A DNA stretch of 12,797 bases from Brevundimonas sp. UBA4609 (GTDB lineage Bacteria > Pseudomonadota > Alphaproteobacteria > Caulobacterales > Caulobacteraceae), in NCBI GenBank assembly GCA_002386585.1, contig DGIZ01000037.1, forward strand, positions 1-12,797, given 5' to 3'. Of the stretch, positions 1 through 9,056 are shown one piece after another (within the stretch, counting starts at the first letter, position 1; each line of letters opens with the position of its first letter). The notes beneath the pieces are model-generated. The model searched no databases and was not told the origin of the DNA. It saw nothing but the letters and a program-made list of their open reading frames with translations. A program made the position numbers and the translations under genes.

Positions 1-1147
1 CAGCGTCGGCCAGGTGGGGCGCGCGTTGCGGACGGCCCAGGCGCACCGGGCGATCGAAGACGCGCACGGCCAGTTCGCGCACGCCGTTCAACTGGCTGGC
101 GCCGCCGGTCAGGACCAGGCCTGCGCCGGGCTCCAGCCCCATGCCCGCGTGCTTCAGCCGGTCGCGCAGCAGCTCCAGCGTCTCTTCCACGCGCGGGGCG
201 ATGACGGTCTTCAGCATGGCGCGCGGGACGATGACCGGACCGGCCGAGGCGTCCTCGCCGCGCGGCGGGGCCTCGAGCATTTCGCGGTCTTCGTTGGCGC
301 TGGCCATGGCCGAGCCGTGCAGGGTCTTCAGCCGCTCGGCGCCGACGCGCGAGGTCGACAGGCCGCGCGCGATGTCGGCGGTCACATGGTCGCCGCCGAC
401 GTTCAGGCTCTCGATGTGCAGCAGGGAGCGCCCGCCCCAGACCGCCGCCGAGGTCGAGCCGCCGCCCATGTCGATGCACAGGGCGCCCAGCTCCATCTCA
501 TCCTCTTCCAGCGCGGCGAGGGAGGAGACGACCGGCGCGGCGGCCACGCCCTGCAGGTCCAGATGGGCCAGTTCGAGGCAGTGGCTGAGGGCGTTGAACG
601 ACCCCTCGGACATGGAGACGACCAGCAGGTCCAGCCCCAGCGAGCCGCCGCGCATCGAGCGCGGGTCGTGGACGCCGCGCGCCCCGTCCACCGACCAGGC
701 GATGGGCAGGACGTGGATCGGGCGCCGGTTCGGCAGGCGGATCTGCGCCAGGGCCATGCCGATGGCGCGCGCCAGGTCCGCATCGCTGATCGGATGCGAG
801 CCCAGCGAGACGCGCGCCTGCACCCGGTGGCTGGCCATCTGGCCGATGGCCGTGGTGACGACGACGCCGGAGACAGGGGCGCCCGCCGCGCGCTCGGCGC
901 GTTCGACGGCGTGGCCGATGGCCTGGGCGGTCTCGTCCATGTTGACGATGGCCCCGCCCTTGACGCCGCGCGACTGGACGTGGCCGGCGCCGGCGACGCG
1001 GATGGTGCGGTCGGCGTGGCGCACGCCGTCCGGCTTCATGATGAAGCAGGCGACCTTGGCCTGGCCGAGATCGAGCGCGGCCACGACCGGCGCGCGCGGC
1101 GCGCCCCTGCCCTGTTCCGGCTTCATGTCTCGGCTGCGTCCAACCAT
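1..1147 (-). CDS. ftsA: Cell division protein FtsA (3' end cut by window edge)
   Basis: FtsA is the actin-like ATPase that tethers FtsZ filaments to the inner membrane and recruits later divisome proteins. The visible 382 residues carry the actin-fold signatures in order: a phosphate-1 loop LDLGQAKVACFI (about 25-36), the 1C/SHS2 region (about 100-180), a phosphate-2 loop IDMGGGSTS (225-233) and an adenosine loop VLTGGASQLNGV (345-356). The C-terminal membrane-targeting helix lies outside the window. The ATG at 1147 follows AGGA by 9 nt; an in-frame ATG at 1126 is an alternative that would remove seven residues. The gap to the ftsQ stop is only 27 bp, so ftsQ and ftsA are almost certainly cotranscribed. 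ftsZ would be expected next, beyond position 1. The family call is firm; the exact start is less so. Confidence 0.95.
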   Translation of the reverse strand, partial: MVGRSRDMKPEQGRGAPRAPVVAALDLGQAKVACFIMKPDGVRHADRTIRVAGAGHVQSRGVKGGAIVNMDETAQAIGHAVERAERAAGAPVSGVVVTTAIGQMASHRVQARVSLGSHPISDADLARAIGMALAQIRLPNRRPIHVLPIAWSVDGARGVHDPRSMRGGSLGLDLLVVSMSEGSFNALSHCLELAHLDLQGVAAAPVVSSLAALEEDEMELGALCIDMGGGSTSAAVWGGRSLLHIESLNVGGDHVTADIARGLSTSRVGAERLKTLHGSAMASANEDREMLEAPPRGEDASAGPVIVPRAMLKTVIAPRVEETLELLRDRLKHAGMGLEPGAGLVLTGGASQLNGVRELAVRVFDRPVRLGRPQRAPHLADA

Positions 1148-1174
1148 GGGGTCGTGTCCTAAGGGGTCAGAGGG

Positions 1175-2014
1175 TCAAGCGGCGCCTTCGGAAGGGCGAA
1201 CGGCCACTTCTTCCGGCGTGCGAAGGTCGATGCGGGCGAAGCCCAGATCCAGCAGGCGTTCGCGCTGGTCCAGGGCGTCGAGGCGGATGAGGGCGGATTC
1301 CTGATCCACGGCGGGTAGCTGGATCAGGGCGCCGTCCTTGAGGCGCAGATCCCAGCGGCGCTCGTCCACGCGGACCAGGGCGTCGACCTTGGCCATCAGG
1401 CGCGGACGCTGGCCCAGCAGGGGCAGAACATCGGAGGCCGCCTGATCGGCGCCCTTGCCCACCACCAGCGGCAGGCGCGGATAGCGGCCCGCGTCAGCGC
1501 CGGGAATGACGATGCCTTGGGCATCGATGACGTGGGCCTTGCCGCCCACCTGCCAGACGGCCAGGCGGTCGTGCTCCTTGACGTCGACGATCAGGGTGTC
1601 GGGCAGCAGGCGCACCACGCGCGCCTCCTTGACCCAGCCGACCGACTGCACCCGGTCGCGCACGGCGGCCAGATCGAGACTGACGATAGGCTGGTCGGCA
1701 TGGACGCCGACAGCGGCGCGCACGGCGGCGGCGGCCTCGGGCGAGGCGCCGGTGACGTGGACCTGACGCACCTTCAAGCCCATGCCGGTCGTGACGGCGT
1801 CAAAGCGTTCGGTGACGGCCGTCGAGATGCGCTCAGCCCGCGCGCCGGTGGCCAGCACGGCCGCCAGTATGCCGACGCCGACCACCAGGGTCGCCGCCAC
1901 GACGCGCGGCGACATGTCCAGACGGCCGATCTCGGCCGCGCGGCCGGACGGAGCGCCGCGCGCCCCGCCCTTGCCCGAAGACTGTCGCCGACCGCCGCGC
2001 ACTACCGCGGGCAT
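1175..2014 (-). CDS. ftsQ: Cell division protein FtsQ
   Basis: FtsQ is a bitopic inner-membrane divisome protein that links early and late division proteins through its periplasmic domain. The 279-residue product has the expected plan: a basic, Gly/Arg-rich cytoplasmic tail (1-36), one transmembrane helix (about 38-58, VVAATLVVGVGILAAVL), a POTRA domain (about 80-148, starting LKVRQVHVTG and including GWVKEARVVRLLPDTLIVDV), and a FtsQ beta domain to the end. I chose the ATG at 2014 because GGAGGA lies 8 nt before it. An ATG at 2035 would add seven residues but would place that Shine-Dalgarno sequence inside the gene. The start overlaps the 3' end of ddl by 13 bp, suggesting translational coupling. 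A CtrA-like box about 130 bp upstream, inside ddl, may give ftsQA its own promoter. Confidence 0.93.
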   Translation of the reverse strand: MPAVVRGGRRQSSGKGGARGAPSGRAAEIGRLDMSPRVVAATLVVGVGILAAVLATGARAERISTAVTERFDAVTTGMGLKVRQVHVTGASPEAAAAVRAAVGVHADQPIVSLDLAAVRDRVQSVGWVKEARVVRLLPDTLIVDVKEHDRLAVWQVGGKAHVIDAQGIVIPGADAGRYPRLPLVVGKGADQAASDVLPLLGQRPRLMAKVDALVRVDERRWDLRLKDGALIQLPAVDQESALIRLDALDQRERLLDLGFARIDLRTPEEVAVRPSEGAA

Positions 2015-2940
2015 GAGGCGTCCTCCACCATCCAACGAACCAGTTCGCGATAATCCATACCGACAAAGGCCGCCTGCTCGGGGACGAGCGAGGTCGGGGT
2101 CATGCCGGGCTGGGTGTTCACCTCCAACAGAACGAGAACGTCGTTAACATCGTCATAACGGAAGTCGGCCCTGGACACGCCTCGGCACCCCATGGCCGCG
2201 TGGGCCAGCTCGGCCTGACGTAAAGCCTTGTCAAAGACGTGCGGCGGCAGCTCGGCGGGCAGGACGTGGCGCGAGCCGCCGGGCGCGTATTTGGCCTCGT
2301 AGTCGTAGAAGCCCTTGGTCGGGGTGATGTCGGTGATGGTCAGGGCGCGCGGGCCGGACGCCTCGCCCACGACGGCGACCGCCAGCTCCTTGCCGGGGAT
2401 GAAGGGTTCGACCATCACCTGGTCGCCATAGGCCCAGTCTTCGGCGCCGACCTCGGCGACCGGACGGTTGGCGCCCTCGCGCACCAGGAAGACGCCGACG
2501 GACGAGCCCTCGGCGTTCGGCTTGACCACATAGGGCGGGTCGATGACGTGGCGGCTGGCGACCTCATGCCGGTCGAACAGGCCGCCGCCCGGCACGATGA
2601 CGCCCGCCGCGTGCAGAACGGCCTTGGACTTGTCCTTGTCCATCGCCAGGGCCGAGGCCAGGACGCCGGAATGGGTATAGGGCAGCTTCAGCGTCTCGAG
2701 GATGCCCTGGACGCAGCCGTCCTCGCCCCATTTGCCGTGCAGGGCGTTGAAGACGACGTCCGGCTTCAACGCCGTCAACACCTGGGCCAGATCGCGCCCG
2801 GCGTCGACGCGCGTGACCTTGGCCGCCTGCCCCTCAAGCGCGTCCGCGCAGCCGCGTCCAGAGGACAGCGAGACCTCGCGTTCCGAAGACAGGCCGCCCA
2901 TCAGGACAGCTACATGGAGGGTGTTCAGGGGCGCACGCAT
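2002..2940 (-). CDS. ddl: D-alanine--D-alanine ligase
   Basis: This cytoplasmic ATP-grasp ligase joins two D-alanines to make the dipeptide that MurF adds to the peptidoglycan precursor. At 312 residues it has normal length. Visible family motifs are the N-terminal MGGLSSEREVSLSSG (14-28), the HGKWGEDG loop (68-75), the ATP-grasp segment YVVKPNAEGSSVGV (137-150), the serine-rich SSVG loop, EPFIPGKELAVAVVG (178-192), and the metal-binding end LLEVNTQPGMTPTSLVP (271-287). The ATG at 2940 is preferred because GGA lies 7 nt upstream; a GTG at 2946 would add two residues but has no room for a ribosome site. It is the ddlB-type gene of a dcw cluster, overlapping ftsQ by 13 bp. A patch of T-ending codons (CGT, TAT, GAT, GTT) near residues 261-271 coincides with a CtrA-like box. 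Confidence 0.96.
   Translation of the reverse strand: MRAPLNTLHVAVLMGGLSSEREVSLSSGRGCADALEGQAAKVTRVDAGRDLAQVLTALKPDVVFNALHGKWGEDGCVQGILETLKLPYTHSGVLASALAMDKDKSKAVLHAAGVIVPGGGLFDRHEVASRHVIDPPYVVKPNAEGSSVGVFLVREGANRPVAEVGAEDWAYGDQVMVEPFIPGKELAVAVVGEASGPRALTITDITPTKGFYDYEAKYAPGGSRHVLPAELPPHVFDKALRQAELAHAAMGCRGVSRADFRYDDVNDVLVLLEVNTQPGMTPTSLVPEQAAFVGMDYRELVRWMVEDASCPR
2143..2158 (-). promoter_or_regulatory. Candidate CtrA box inside ddl, upstream of ftsQA
   Basis: Read on the minus strand, positions 2158 to 2143 are TTAT-N7-TTAAC, one base from the Caulobacter CtrA consensus TTAA-N7-TTAAC. The site falls in ddl codons for RYDDVND and lies about 130 bp before the ftsQ start. In Caulobacter crescentus ftsQA transcription is known to depend on CtrA, so the placement makes sense. 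No convincing -10 element was identified downstream. Confidence 0.55.
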
Positions 2941-3036
2941 GACCACATCCGAAGACTAGCCCGCCCCTATGCCCTGAATACGGTTAACCGGTTGGAAACG
3001 ATACGGGGTCGTGGAAGGAAATTCGTCACCTTTCGC
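2941..3036 (-). promoter_or_regulatory. Leader of ddl with TTAACC palindrome
   Basis: This is the gene-proximal part of the 297-bp gap between murB and ddl. It holds a perfect 10-bp palindrome CGGTTAACCG at 2981-2990, about 40 bp before the ddl start. On the minus strand the palindrome contains TTAACC, the CtrA half-site, and reads TTAACCGTA, a 9-mer also found upstream of ccrM. A second half-site at the proper N7 spacing is poor (two of four bases). It is a plausible promoter or operator for ddl, not a proven one. Confidence 0.35.
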
Positions 3037-3237
3037 CCCTCTCCCGATGGGAGAGGGCTTGAGCCTCCAAGAGCGCAGCGATTGGAAAAGGCGAAAGGGT
3101 GAGGGTTCGCGGGTGAAGTCGGCCGAAGGCCGTCGCGCCACGGCTTACGCCGACTGACAGGACAAGCCCCTCACCCTTTCGCGCCAGAACGATCGCTGCG
3201 CTCTCGTGCGCTCAAGCCCTCTCCCGCCGGGAGAGGG
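3037..3237. repeat. Inverted pair of ~70-bp REP-like elements between murB and ddl
   Basis: Two copies of one element face each other at 3037-3105 and 3168-3237. Each starts with a hairpin of CCCTCTCCC, a 3-nt loop and GGGAGAGGG, followed by CTTGAGC, then GAGCGCAGCGAT, and ends in GCGAAAGGGTGAGGG. Blocks between these differ between the copies. The 62-bp spacer has its own short hairpin (CGGCC-GAA-GGCCG at 3120-3132) and a 7-bp inverted repeat AGTCGGC/GCCGACT. The second copy ends directly against the TAA of murB. The layout resembles the paired REP/BIME elements of other bacteria. No transposase is nearby. The strong stem next to murB could slow or end transcription, but there is no T-run typical of an intrinsic terminator. 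Confidence 0.85.
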
Positions 3238-4149
3238 TTACTTCCGCCCGATCCGGCGGATTTCCCAGTTCAGCTGCACGCCCGTCTTCGCCAGCACGTC
3301 GGCGCGCACGGCTTCGCCCAACCCCTCGATGTCCGCCGCCGTCGCCTCGCCGGGGTTGATCATGAAGTTGGAGTGCAGTTCGCTGAACTTGGCGCCGCCC
3401 CCGGTAACGGCGTGCAGCTTGCCGCGCCAGCCCGCCTCATCGACCAGCTTCCAAGAGGAATGGCCGTCCGGGTTCTTGAAGGTCGAGCCGCCGGTCTTTT
3501 CGCGGATCGGCTGGGTCTTCTCGCGGCGCTCGGTGATTTCCTGAATACGGGCGGCGACGGCCTCAGGCGCGTCGGGCGTCCCGCGCCAGGTCGCCTCGAT
3601 CCAGATGATGTCGGCCGGGGCGTTGGAGTGGCGATAGGTATAGCCGAAATCGGCCAGGGTCAGTTCGACCCGCTCGCCCTTGCGGTTCAGGCCCCAGGCG
3701 GAAACCAGCACGTCTTTCGTCTCAGCGCCGTAGCAGCCCGCGTTCATCGTCAGGGCGCCGCCGATCGAGCCGGGGATGCCCGCATAGAACTCCAGCCCGG
3801 CGATGCCCGCCTTGGCCGACGCGCGCGCCACCATGCTGTCCAGCGCGCCCGCGCCCGCCGTGACGGTGACGCCGTCGGTCGTGACCTGGCCCCAGACGCG
3901 GCCCGCCAGACGGATCACCACGCCCTCGACCCCGCCGTCGCGCACGATCAGGTTGGAGCCGACGCCGATCGCCGTCACCGGCACGTCCTCGGGCAGGGCC
4001 TTCAGGAAGTCGGCCAGATCGTCGGCGTCCGCCGGAATGAACAGGGCGTCCGCCGCCCCGCCCACGCGAAACCAGGTGTAGGGGCCCAGCGGCTCGTTCA
4101 GCAGCAGCTTGCCGCGCACGGCGGGGAGGTTATCGCGCCAAGGCATCAT
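3238..4149 (-). CDS. murB: UDP-N-acetylmuramate dehydrogenase MurB
   Basis: MurB is the FAD-dependent reductase that uses NADPH to turn UDP-GlcNAc-enolpyruvate into UDP-MurNAc in the cytoplasm. The 303-residue product shows [13 protein letters not shown] (27-39) and [13 protein letters not shown] (61-73) of the FAD domain, [17 protein letters not shown] (122-138), YRHSN with the conserved Arg (172-176), GGSTFKNP with the catalytic Ser222, and [10 protein letters not shown] near the C-terminus. The missing YxxP-type insert and the length suit the shorter type II MurB form. Two ATGs lie in tandem at 4149 and 4146; the second gives better spacing from GCGGA, which is the outer end of a repeat arm. 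The gene follows murC after 150 bp and its stop codon touches a hairpin repeat. Confidence 0.96.
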   Translation of the reverse strand: MMPWRDNLPAVRGKLLLNEPLGPYTWFRVGGAADALFIPADADDLADFLKALPEDVPVTAIGVGSNLIVRDGGVEGVVIRLAGRVWGQVTTDGVTVTAGAGALDSMVARASAKAGIAGLEFYAGIPGSIGGALTMNAGCYGAETKDVLVSAWGLNRKGERVELTLADFGYTYRHSNAPADIIWIEATWRGTPDAPEAVAARIQEITERREKTQPIREKTGGSTFKNPDGHSSWKLVDEAGWRGKLHAVTGGGAKFSELHSNFMINPGEATAADIEGLGEAVRADVLAKTGVQLNWEIRRIGRK

Positions 4150-4153
4150 TATT

Positions 4154-4287
4154 TCCGCTCATCCCCGCGGAGGCGGGGACCCAGTAAGAGCTACTGCGAT
4201 GCCCGCTCATGACAACCCGCGCAAGACCCCGAGCGTCGCAGCCTGAAGCCAAAGCACTGGGTCCCCGCCTCCGCGGGGATGAGCGGA
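4154..4287. repeat. Perfect 32-bp inverted repeat pair between murC and murB
   Basis: Arms at 4154-4185 and 4256-4287 are exact reverse complements over 32 bp and are separated by 70 bp. Each arm has an inner stem CCCCGC-GGAG-GCGGGG and ends in GGGACCCAGT toward the centre. An extra CCGCTCAT (4203-4210) in the spacer repeats the outer end of the left arm. The family differs from the element between murB and ddl. The pair fills nearly the whole murC-murB gap, starts 4 bp from the murB start codon and 12 bp from the murC stop codon, and could form a long cruciform or an RNA stem. No associated transposase is visible. Confidence 0.9.
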
Positions 4288-4299
4288 TGGTGGGGAGAT

Positions 4300-5745
4300 T
4301 CAGCCCAACGCCTCCAGCTGCGCCGGCAGGGCGTAGGCCCAGCTGGTGATATCGCCCGCGCCCAGCAGGACGACCAGATCGCCAGGCTTCGCCTCTTCGC
4401 GGATGACGCGCGGCAGGGCGGCGGCGTTCTCCAGCGCCGCGACGTGGCGGTGGCCGTAGCGGCGGACCCCCTCGACCAGGGCGTGCTTGTCGACACCCTC
4501 GATCGGCTGTTCGCCCGCCGGATAGACATCGGCGACCAGGACGCTGTCCGCGTCCGAGAAACAGGTCGAGAAGTCCTGCATCAGATCGCGCAGGCGAGTG
4601 TAGCGGTGCGGCTGGACCACGGCGATGACGCGGCCGGGATTGTCGGCGTTGTGGACGACCTGACGCGCGGCCTTCAGCACGGCGGCGATCTCGACCGGGT
4701 GGTGGCCATAGTCGTCGATGACGCGCACGCCGTGGGCCACGCCCGTGGTGGTGAAGCGGCGCTTGACCCCGCCGAACCCGGCCAGACCGGCGCGGATGGC
4801 GTCCTCGTCCACCCCGATCTCGCGCGCCACGGCGATGGCGGCCAGGGCGTTGGAGACATTGTGCCAGCCCGCCATCGGCAGATGCAGGTTCTCGATGCGC
4901 GCGGGCTCTTCCAGAGCATCCATGCCCTGACGCTGGATCACCACGTCGAAGCGCGAGCCGTCCGGGTCCATCCGCACATTGTCGGCGCGGACCATGGCCT
5001 GCGGATTGAGGCCGTAGGTGACCAGACGACGGTTATCGATCTGGGCCGCCAGCTTCTGCACCTCGGGGTGATCCAGACAGACCACGCCGAAGCCGTAGAA
5101 GGGAATGTCCTTGATGAAGTCGCAGAAGGCCTTCTTCACCGCGTCGAAGTCGCCGTAGTGGTCCAGGTGCTCCGGGTCGATGTTGGTGATGATCGCGACC
5201 GTGCATTTCAGGCGCAGGAAGGAGCCGTCGCTCTCGTCCGCCTCGACCACCATCCAGTCGCCGTCGCCGACCTTGGCGTTGGTGCCATAGGCGTTGATGA
5301 TGCCGCCGTTGACCACCGTCGGGTCCAGCGACCCGGCGTCCAGCAGGGCCGCCACCATCGAAGTCGTCGTCGTCTTGCCGTGGGTGCCGCCGACGCCGAT
5401 CGAGAACTGCAGGCGCATCAGTTCGGCCAGCATCTCTGCCCGGCGGACCAGAGGAATGCGGCGTTCGCGGGCCACCATCAGCTCGGGGTTGGTCGGCTTG
5501 ACCGCCGTGGAATAGACCACCGCCGAGACGCCCTCGGTCACATGGGCGGCGTCATGGCCGATGTAGATGCGGGCGCCCAGCTTCTCCAGCCGCTCGGTGT
5601 TGGTGCTGGCCTTGGCGTCCGAGCCCTGCACCTGATAGCCGATCTTCAGCATGATCTCGGCGATGCCGCTCATGCCGATGCCGCCGATGCCGACGAAGTG
5701 GACAGGCCCGAGGGCGAACGGAACGGGGCGAAGACGACGGATCAT
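4300..5745 (-). CDS. murC: UDP-N-acetylmuramate--L-alanine ligase MurC
   Basis: MurC adds L-alanine to UDP-MurNAc using ATP, the first step of stem-peptide assembly in the cytoplasm. The 481-residue product has the N-terminal UDP-binding Rossmann motif [18 protein letters not shown] (16-33), the P-loop [10 protein letters not shown] (120-129), the Mur ligase segment [11 protein letters not shown], and [10 protein letters not shown] in the central-to-C-terminal region, with a C-terminal Rossmann-like domain. I chose the ATG at 5745 ([10 protein letters not shown]), which matches the usual N-terminus of alphaproteobacterial MurC as I remember it. An ATG at 5784 adds 13 residues without similarity and would sit 22 bp from catB. 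The gene is the first dcw gene here; murG, normally next to it, is absent from this window. Confidence 0.95.
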   Translation of the reverse strand: MIRRLRPVPFALGPVHFVGIGGIGMSGIAEIMLKIGYQVQGSDAKASTNTERLEKLGARIYIGHDAAHVTEGVSAVVYSTAVKPTNPELMVARERRIPLVRRAEMLAELMRLQFSIGVGGTHGKTTTTSMVAALLDAGSLDPTVVNGGIINAYGTNAKVGDGDWMVVEADESDGSFLRLKCTVAIITNIDPEHLDHYGDFDAVKKAFCDFIKDIPFYGFGVVCLDHPEVQKLAAQIDNRRLVTYGLNPQAMVRADNVRMDPDGSRFDVVIQRQGMDALEEPARIENLHLPMAGWHNVSNALAAIAVAREIGVDEDAIRAGLAGFGGVKRRFTTTGVAHGVRVIDDYGHHPVEIAAVLKAARQVVHNADNPGRVIAVVQPHRYTRLRDLMQDFSTCFSDADSVLVADVYPAGEQPIEGVDKHALVEGVRRYGHRHVAALENAAALPRVIREEAKPGDLVVLLGAGDITSWAYALPAQLEALG

Positions 5746-5806
5746 CTTCGCCCCATAGCTCAAACAGGATGCGATTTGCACCATGCCTTCGCCTGGGTGA
5801 GCGGGT

Positions 5807-6448
5807 TTATGCCGCCTGGATCTCAGCCCATTCGCGCCAGAAGGCGTGCAGGGCCGCGATGTCGCCGTTGCACAGCAGGGGCATGGCCTGCCGCAGACGG
5901 GCGTCGTCCCAGTCCCACCATTTCATCTCCAGCAGCATGGCGATGCTGTCGTCATCGAACCGCTTGCGGATGACCCGGGCCGGATTGCCGCCGACGATGG
6001 CGTAGGGCTCGACATCGCGCGTCACCAGCGCCCGCGTGCCGATCACGGCGCCGTCGCCAACCTTCACGCCCGGCATGATGATGGCTTCGCTGCCGATCCA
6101 GACGTCGTTGCCGATGACCGTGTCGCCTGCCTTCTGGAAGGCGTCGACCGCCCCGGCGAAATGCGGGACCTCCGGCATGTAGAAGAATGGGAAGGAGCTG
6201 GCCCAGTCGTTCCGGTGTCCCTGATTACCCGCCATGATGAAGGCGGCCCCGCTGCCGATCGAGCAGAAGTCTCCGATGATCAGCCGGTCCACGCCCGGCT
6301 GGGTCATCAGATAGCGGGCGCAGTCGTCAAAGCCGTGACCGTGATACCAGCCGGAATAATAGCTGTAGCGCCCGACGATGATGTTGGGATTGGTCACCAG
6401 ATCGGACAGCAGTCGGCCCTTGAACGGGCTTTCGAAAACCTGAGTCAT
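5807..6448 (-). CDS. catB: CatB-family (type B) chloramphenicol/xenobiotic O-acetyltransferase
   Basis: This family consists of trimeric left-handed beta-helix enzymes that move an acetyl group from acetyl-CoA to hydroxyls of chloramphenicol or, in the Vat branch, streptogramin A. The 213-residue product closely follows CatB from memory: FESPFKG (5-11), [14 protein letters not shown] (20-33), [10 protein letters not shown] (38-47), [18 protein letters not shown] (61-78) with catalytic His78, then hexapeptide turns [21 protein letters not shown] and [27 protein letters not shown]. Length is normal. The ATG at 6448 has only a weak AGAGA ribosome site. It lies 61 bp before murC on the same strand, so it may be cotranscribed with the cell wall genes. 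The reading frame is intact. Actual substrate is unknown: chromosomal CatB-like proteins do not always give resistance. No integron attC site was recognised. Confidence 0.88.
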   Translation of the reverse strand: MTQVFESPFKGRLLSDLVTNPNIIVGRYSYYSGWYHGHGFDDCARYLMTQPGVDRLIIGDFCSIGSGAAFIMAGNQGHRNDWASSFPFFYMPEVPHFAGAVDAFQKAGDTVIGNDVWIGSEAIIMPGVKVGDGAVIGTRALVTRDVEPYAIVGGNPARVIRKRFDDDSIAMLLEMKWWDWDDARLRQAMPLLCNGDIAALHAFWREWAEIQAA

Positions 6449-7834
<1,386 letters not shown>

Positions 7835-7964
7835 AGGGCGAATTCCGTTCGCTCCTAACTCACAGGCGGGATTGAAGAATATCGTTCCAGCAACGCTGGA
7901 ACCCGGCGAACCTGGACGGATTGAGGTTGCAGCGCCGCGTATCGACGCGACGCAGGAGCCCGCC
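7835..7964 (+). promoter_or_regulatory. ccrM-glycosyltransferase spacer with hairpin and possible EcfG-type promoter
   Basis: A perfect 8-bp hairpin GTTCCAGC-AAC-GCTGGAAC lies at 7884-7902. It has no T-run, so it is at best a weak terminator for ccrM. Its right arm ends in GGAAC, the -35 of EcfG-type general stress sigma factors, followed after 16 bp by GATT (7919-7922) where CGTT would be expected. A ribosome site AGGAG (7954-7958) precedes the glycosyltransferase ATG by 6 nt. Confidence 0.3.
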
Positions 7965-9056
7965 ATGAAAATCGCCCAAGTCACGCCCTTGTATGAGGCC
8001 GTGCCGCCCCGTCTTTACGGCGGCACGGAGCGCGTGGTCGCCCATCTGACCGACGCCCTTGTCGATCTCGGCCACGACGTCACCCTGTTCGCCAGCGCCG
8101 ACGCGCGCACTCGCGCCCGTCTGGTCCCGGTTCGCGATCAGGCCATGCGCCTGGACCCCGCCCCGTTGAAGTCGGATCTGGCGGCGCATATGAGCCAGCT
8201 GGCCGAGGTGCTGGACCGCGCCGACCGTTTCGACGTCATCCATTTCCACACCGACATGGTCCATTTCCCCTTCTTCGAGGGTTGGGCGGACAAGACGGTG
8301 ACGACCCTGCACGGACGGCTCGACTTGAAGGATCTGGCGCCCGTCTATGACCGCTGGTCGGAGTTCGGCCTAGTGTCGATCTCGGACGATCAACGCCGCC
8401 CCCTGCCCCACGCCAACTGGCGCGCGACCGTGCACCACGGCATGCCGGGCGACCTCTATCGCTTCTCGCCCCGGTCGCAGGGCTATCTGGCCTTCCTGGG
8501 CCGCATCTCGCCGGAGAAGCGCCCGGACCGCGCCATCGAGATCGCCGCCCGGCTCAACAAGCCGCTGAAGATCGCGGCCAAGGTCGACGCCGCCGACCGC
8601 GTCTATTGGGAGACGGTGATCGAGCCGCTGGTGCGAGGCAATCCCCTGGTCGAGTTCGTCGGCGAGATCGGCGATGCGGAAAAGTCCGCCTTCCTGGGCG
8701 GCGCCGAGGCCCTGCTGTTCCCCATCGACTGGCCCGAGCCGTTCGGCCTGGTGATGATCGAGGCCATGGCCTGCGGCACGCCCGTCGTGGCCTTCGCCTG
8801 CGGCTCGACTCCCGAGATCATCGAGGACGGCGCCACCGGCTTCCTGGTCTCGACCATGGAGGAGGCGGTCGCCGCTGCCGCCCGGGCGCATCGGCTGGAC
8901 CGGGAGGCGATCCGGGCGCGGTTCGACCTTCGCTTCTCCGCCACGGCCATGGCGCGGCGGTATCTGGACGTCTACGCCGACCTTCTGGCGCAGCGGCCGT
9001 TCGCGGCGCCGATGCGGAGCATCGAGGAAGAACGCAGCTTCGCCGCCCTGGCCTGA
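7965..9056 (+). CDS. Family 4 glycosyltransferase (GT-B fold)
   Basis: The product is a soluble retaining glycosyltransferase of the GT4 type; the donor and acceptor cannot be told from sequence. Its 363 residues show the N-terminal GT-B half with RLYGGTERVVAHL (16-28) and GHDVTLFAS, then HFHTDMVHFPF, and the C-terminal nucleotide-sugar half with YLAFLGRISPEKRPDRAIE (about 173-191) and the E-x7-E signature EPFGLVMIE (258-266) followed by ACGTPVVAF and STPEIIEDGATGFLV. No signal peptide or membrane helix is present. The ATG at 7965 is set by AGGAG 6 nt upstream; an upstream TTG at 7872 would add 31 residues without family similarity. It precedes a glycogen-debranching-type gene by 118 bp on the same strand, which suggests shared work in alpha-glucan or another oligosaccharide pathway. 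Confidence 0.88.
   Translation: MKIAQVTPLYEAVPPRLYGGTERVVAHLTDALVDLGHDVTLFASADARTRARLVPVRDQAMRLDPAPLKSDLAAHMSQLAEVLDRADRFDVIHFHTDMVHFPFFEGWADKTVTTLHGRLDLKDLAPVYDRWSEFGLVSISDDQRRPLPHANWRATVHHGMPGDLYRFSPRSQGYLAFLGRISPEKRPDRAIEIAARLNKPLKIAAKVDAADRVYWETVIEPLVRGNPLVEFVGEIGDAEKSAFLGGAEALLFPIDWPEPFGLVMIEAMACGTPVVAFACGSTPEIIEDGATGFLVSTMEEAVAAAARAHRLDREAIRARFDLRFSATAMARRYLDVYADLLAQRPFAAPMRSIEEERSFAALA

Noticed and set aside
141..1304. Long plus-strand open frames (up to 387 codons) opposite ftsA
   Set aside because: High GC keeps antisense frames open. Their translations are low-complexity Ala/Arg/Ser runs without family motifs, while the minus strand gives a clear FtsA with all nucleotide-binding loops.
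3037..3237. Repeats considered as a CRISPR array
   Set aside because: Only two diverged copies in inverted orientation, with no regular spacers and no cas genes.
3208..3237. Hairpin after murB as an intrinsic terminator
   Set aside because: The stem is strong but is followed by CTTGAGC instead of a T-run, and the same hairpin is a repeat-family feature found again at 3037.
4279..5973. 564-codon plus-strand frame opposite murC
   Set aside because: It is His/Asp/Gly/Val-rich with no recognisable domain, and it runs through murC, the gap and part of catB. It is an antisense shadow.
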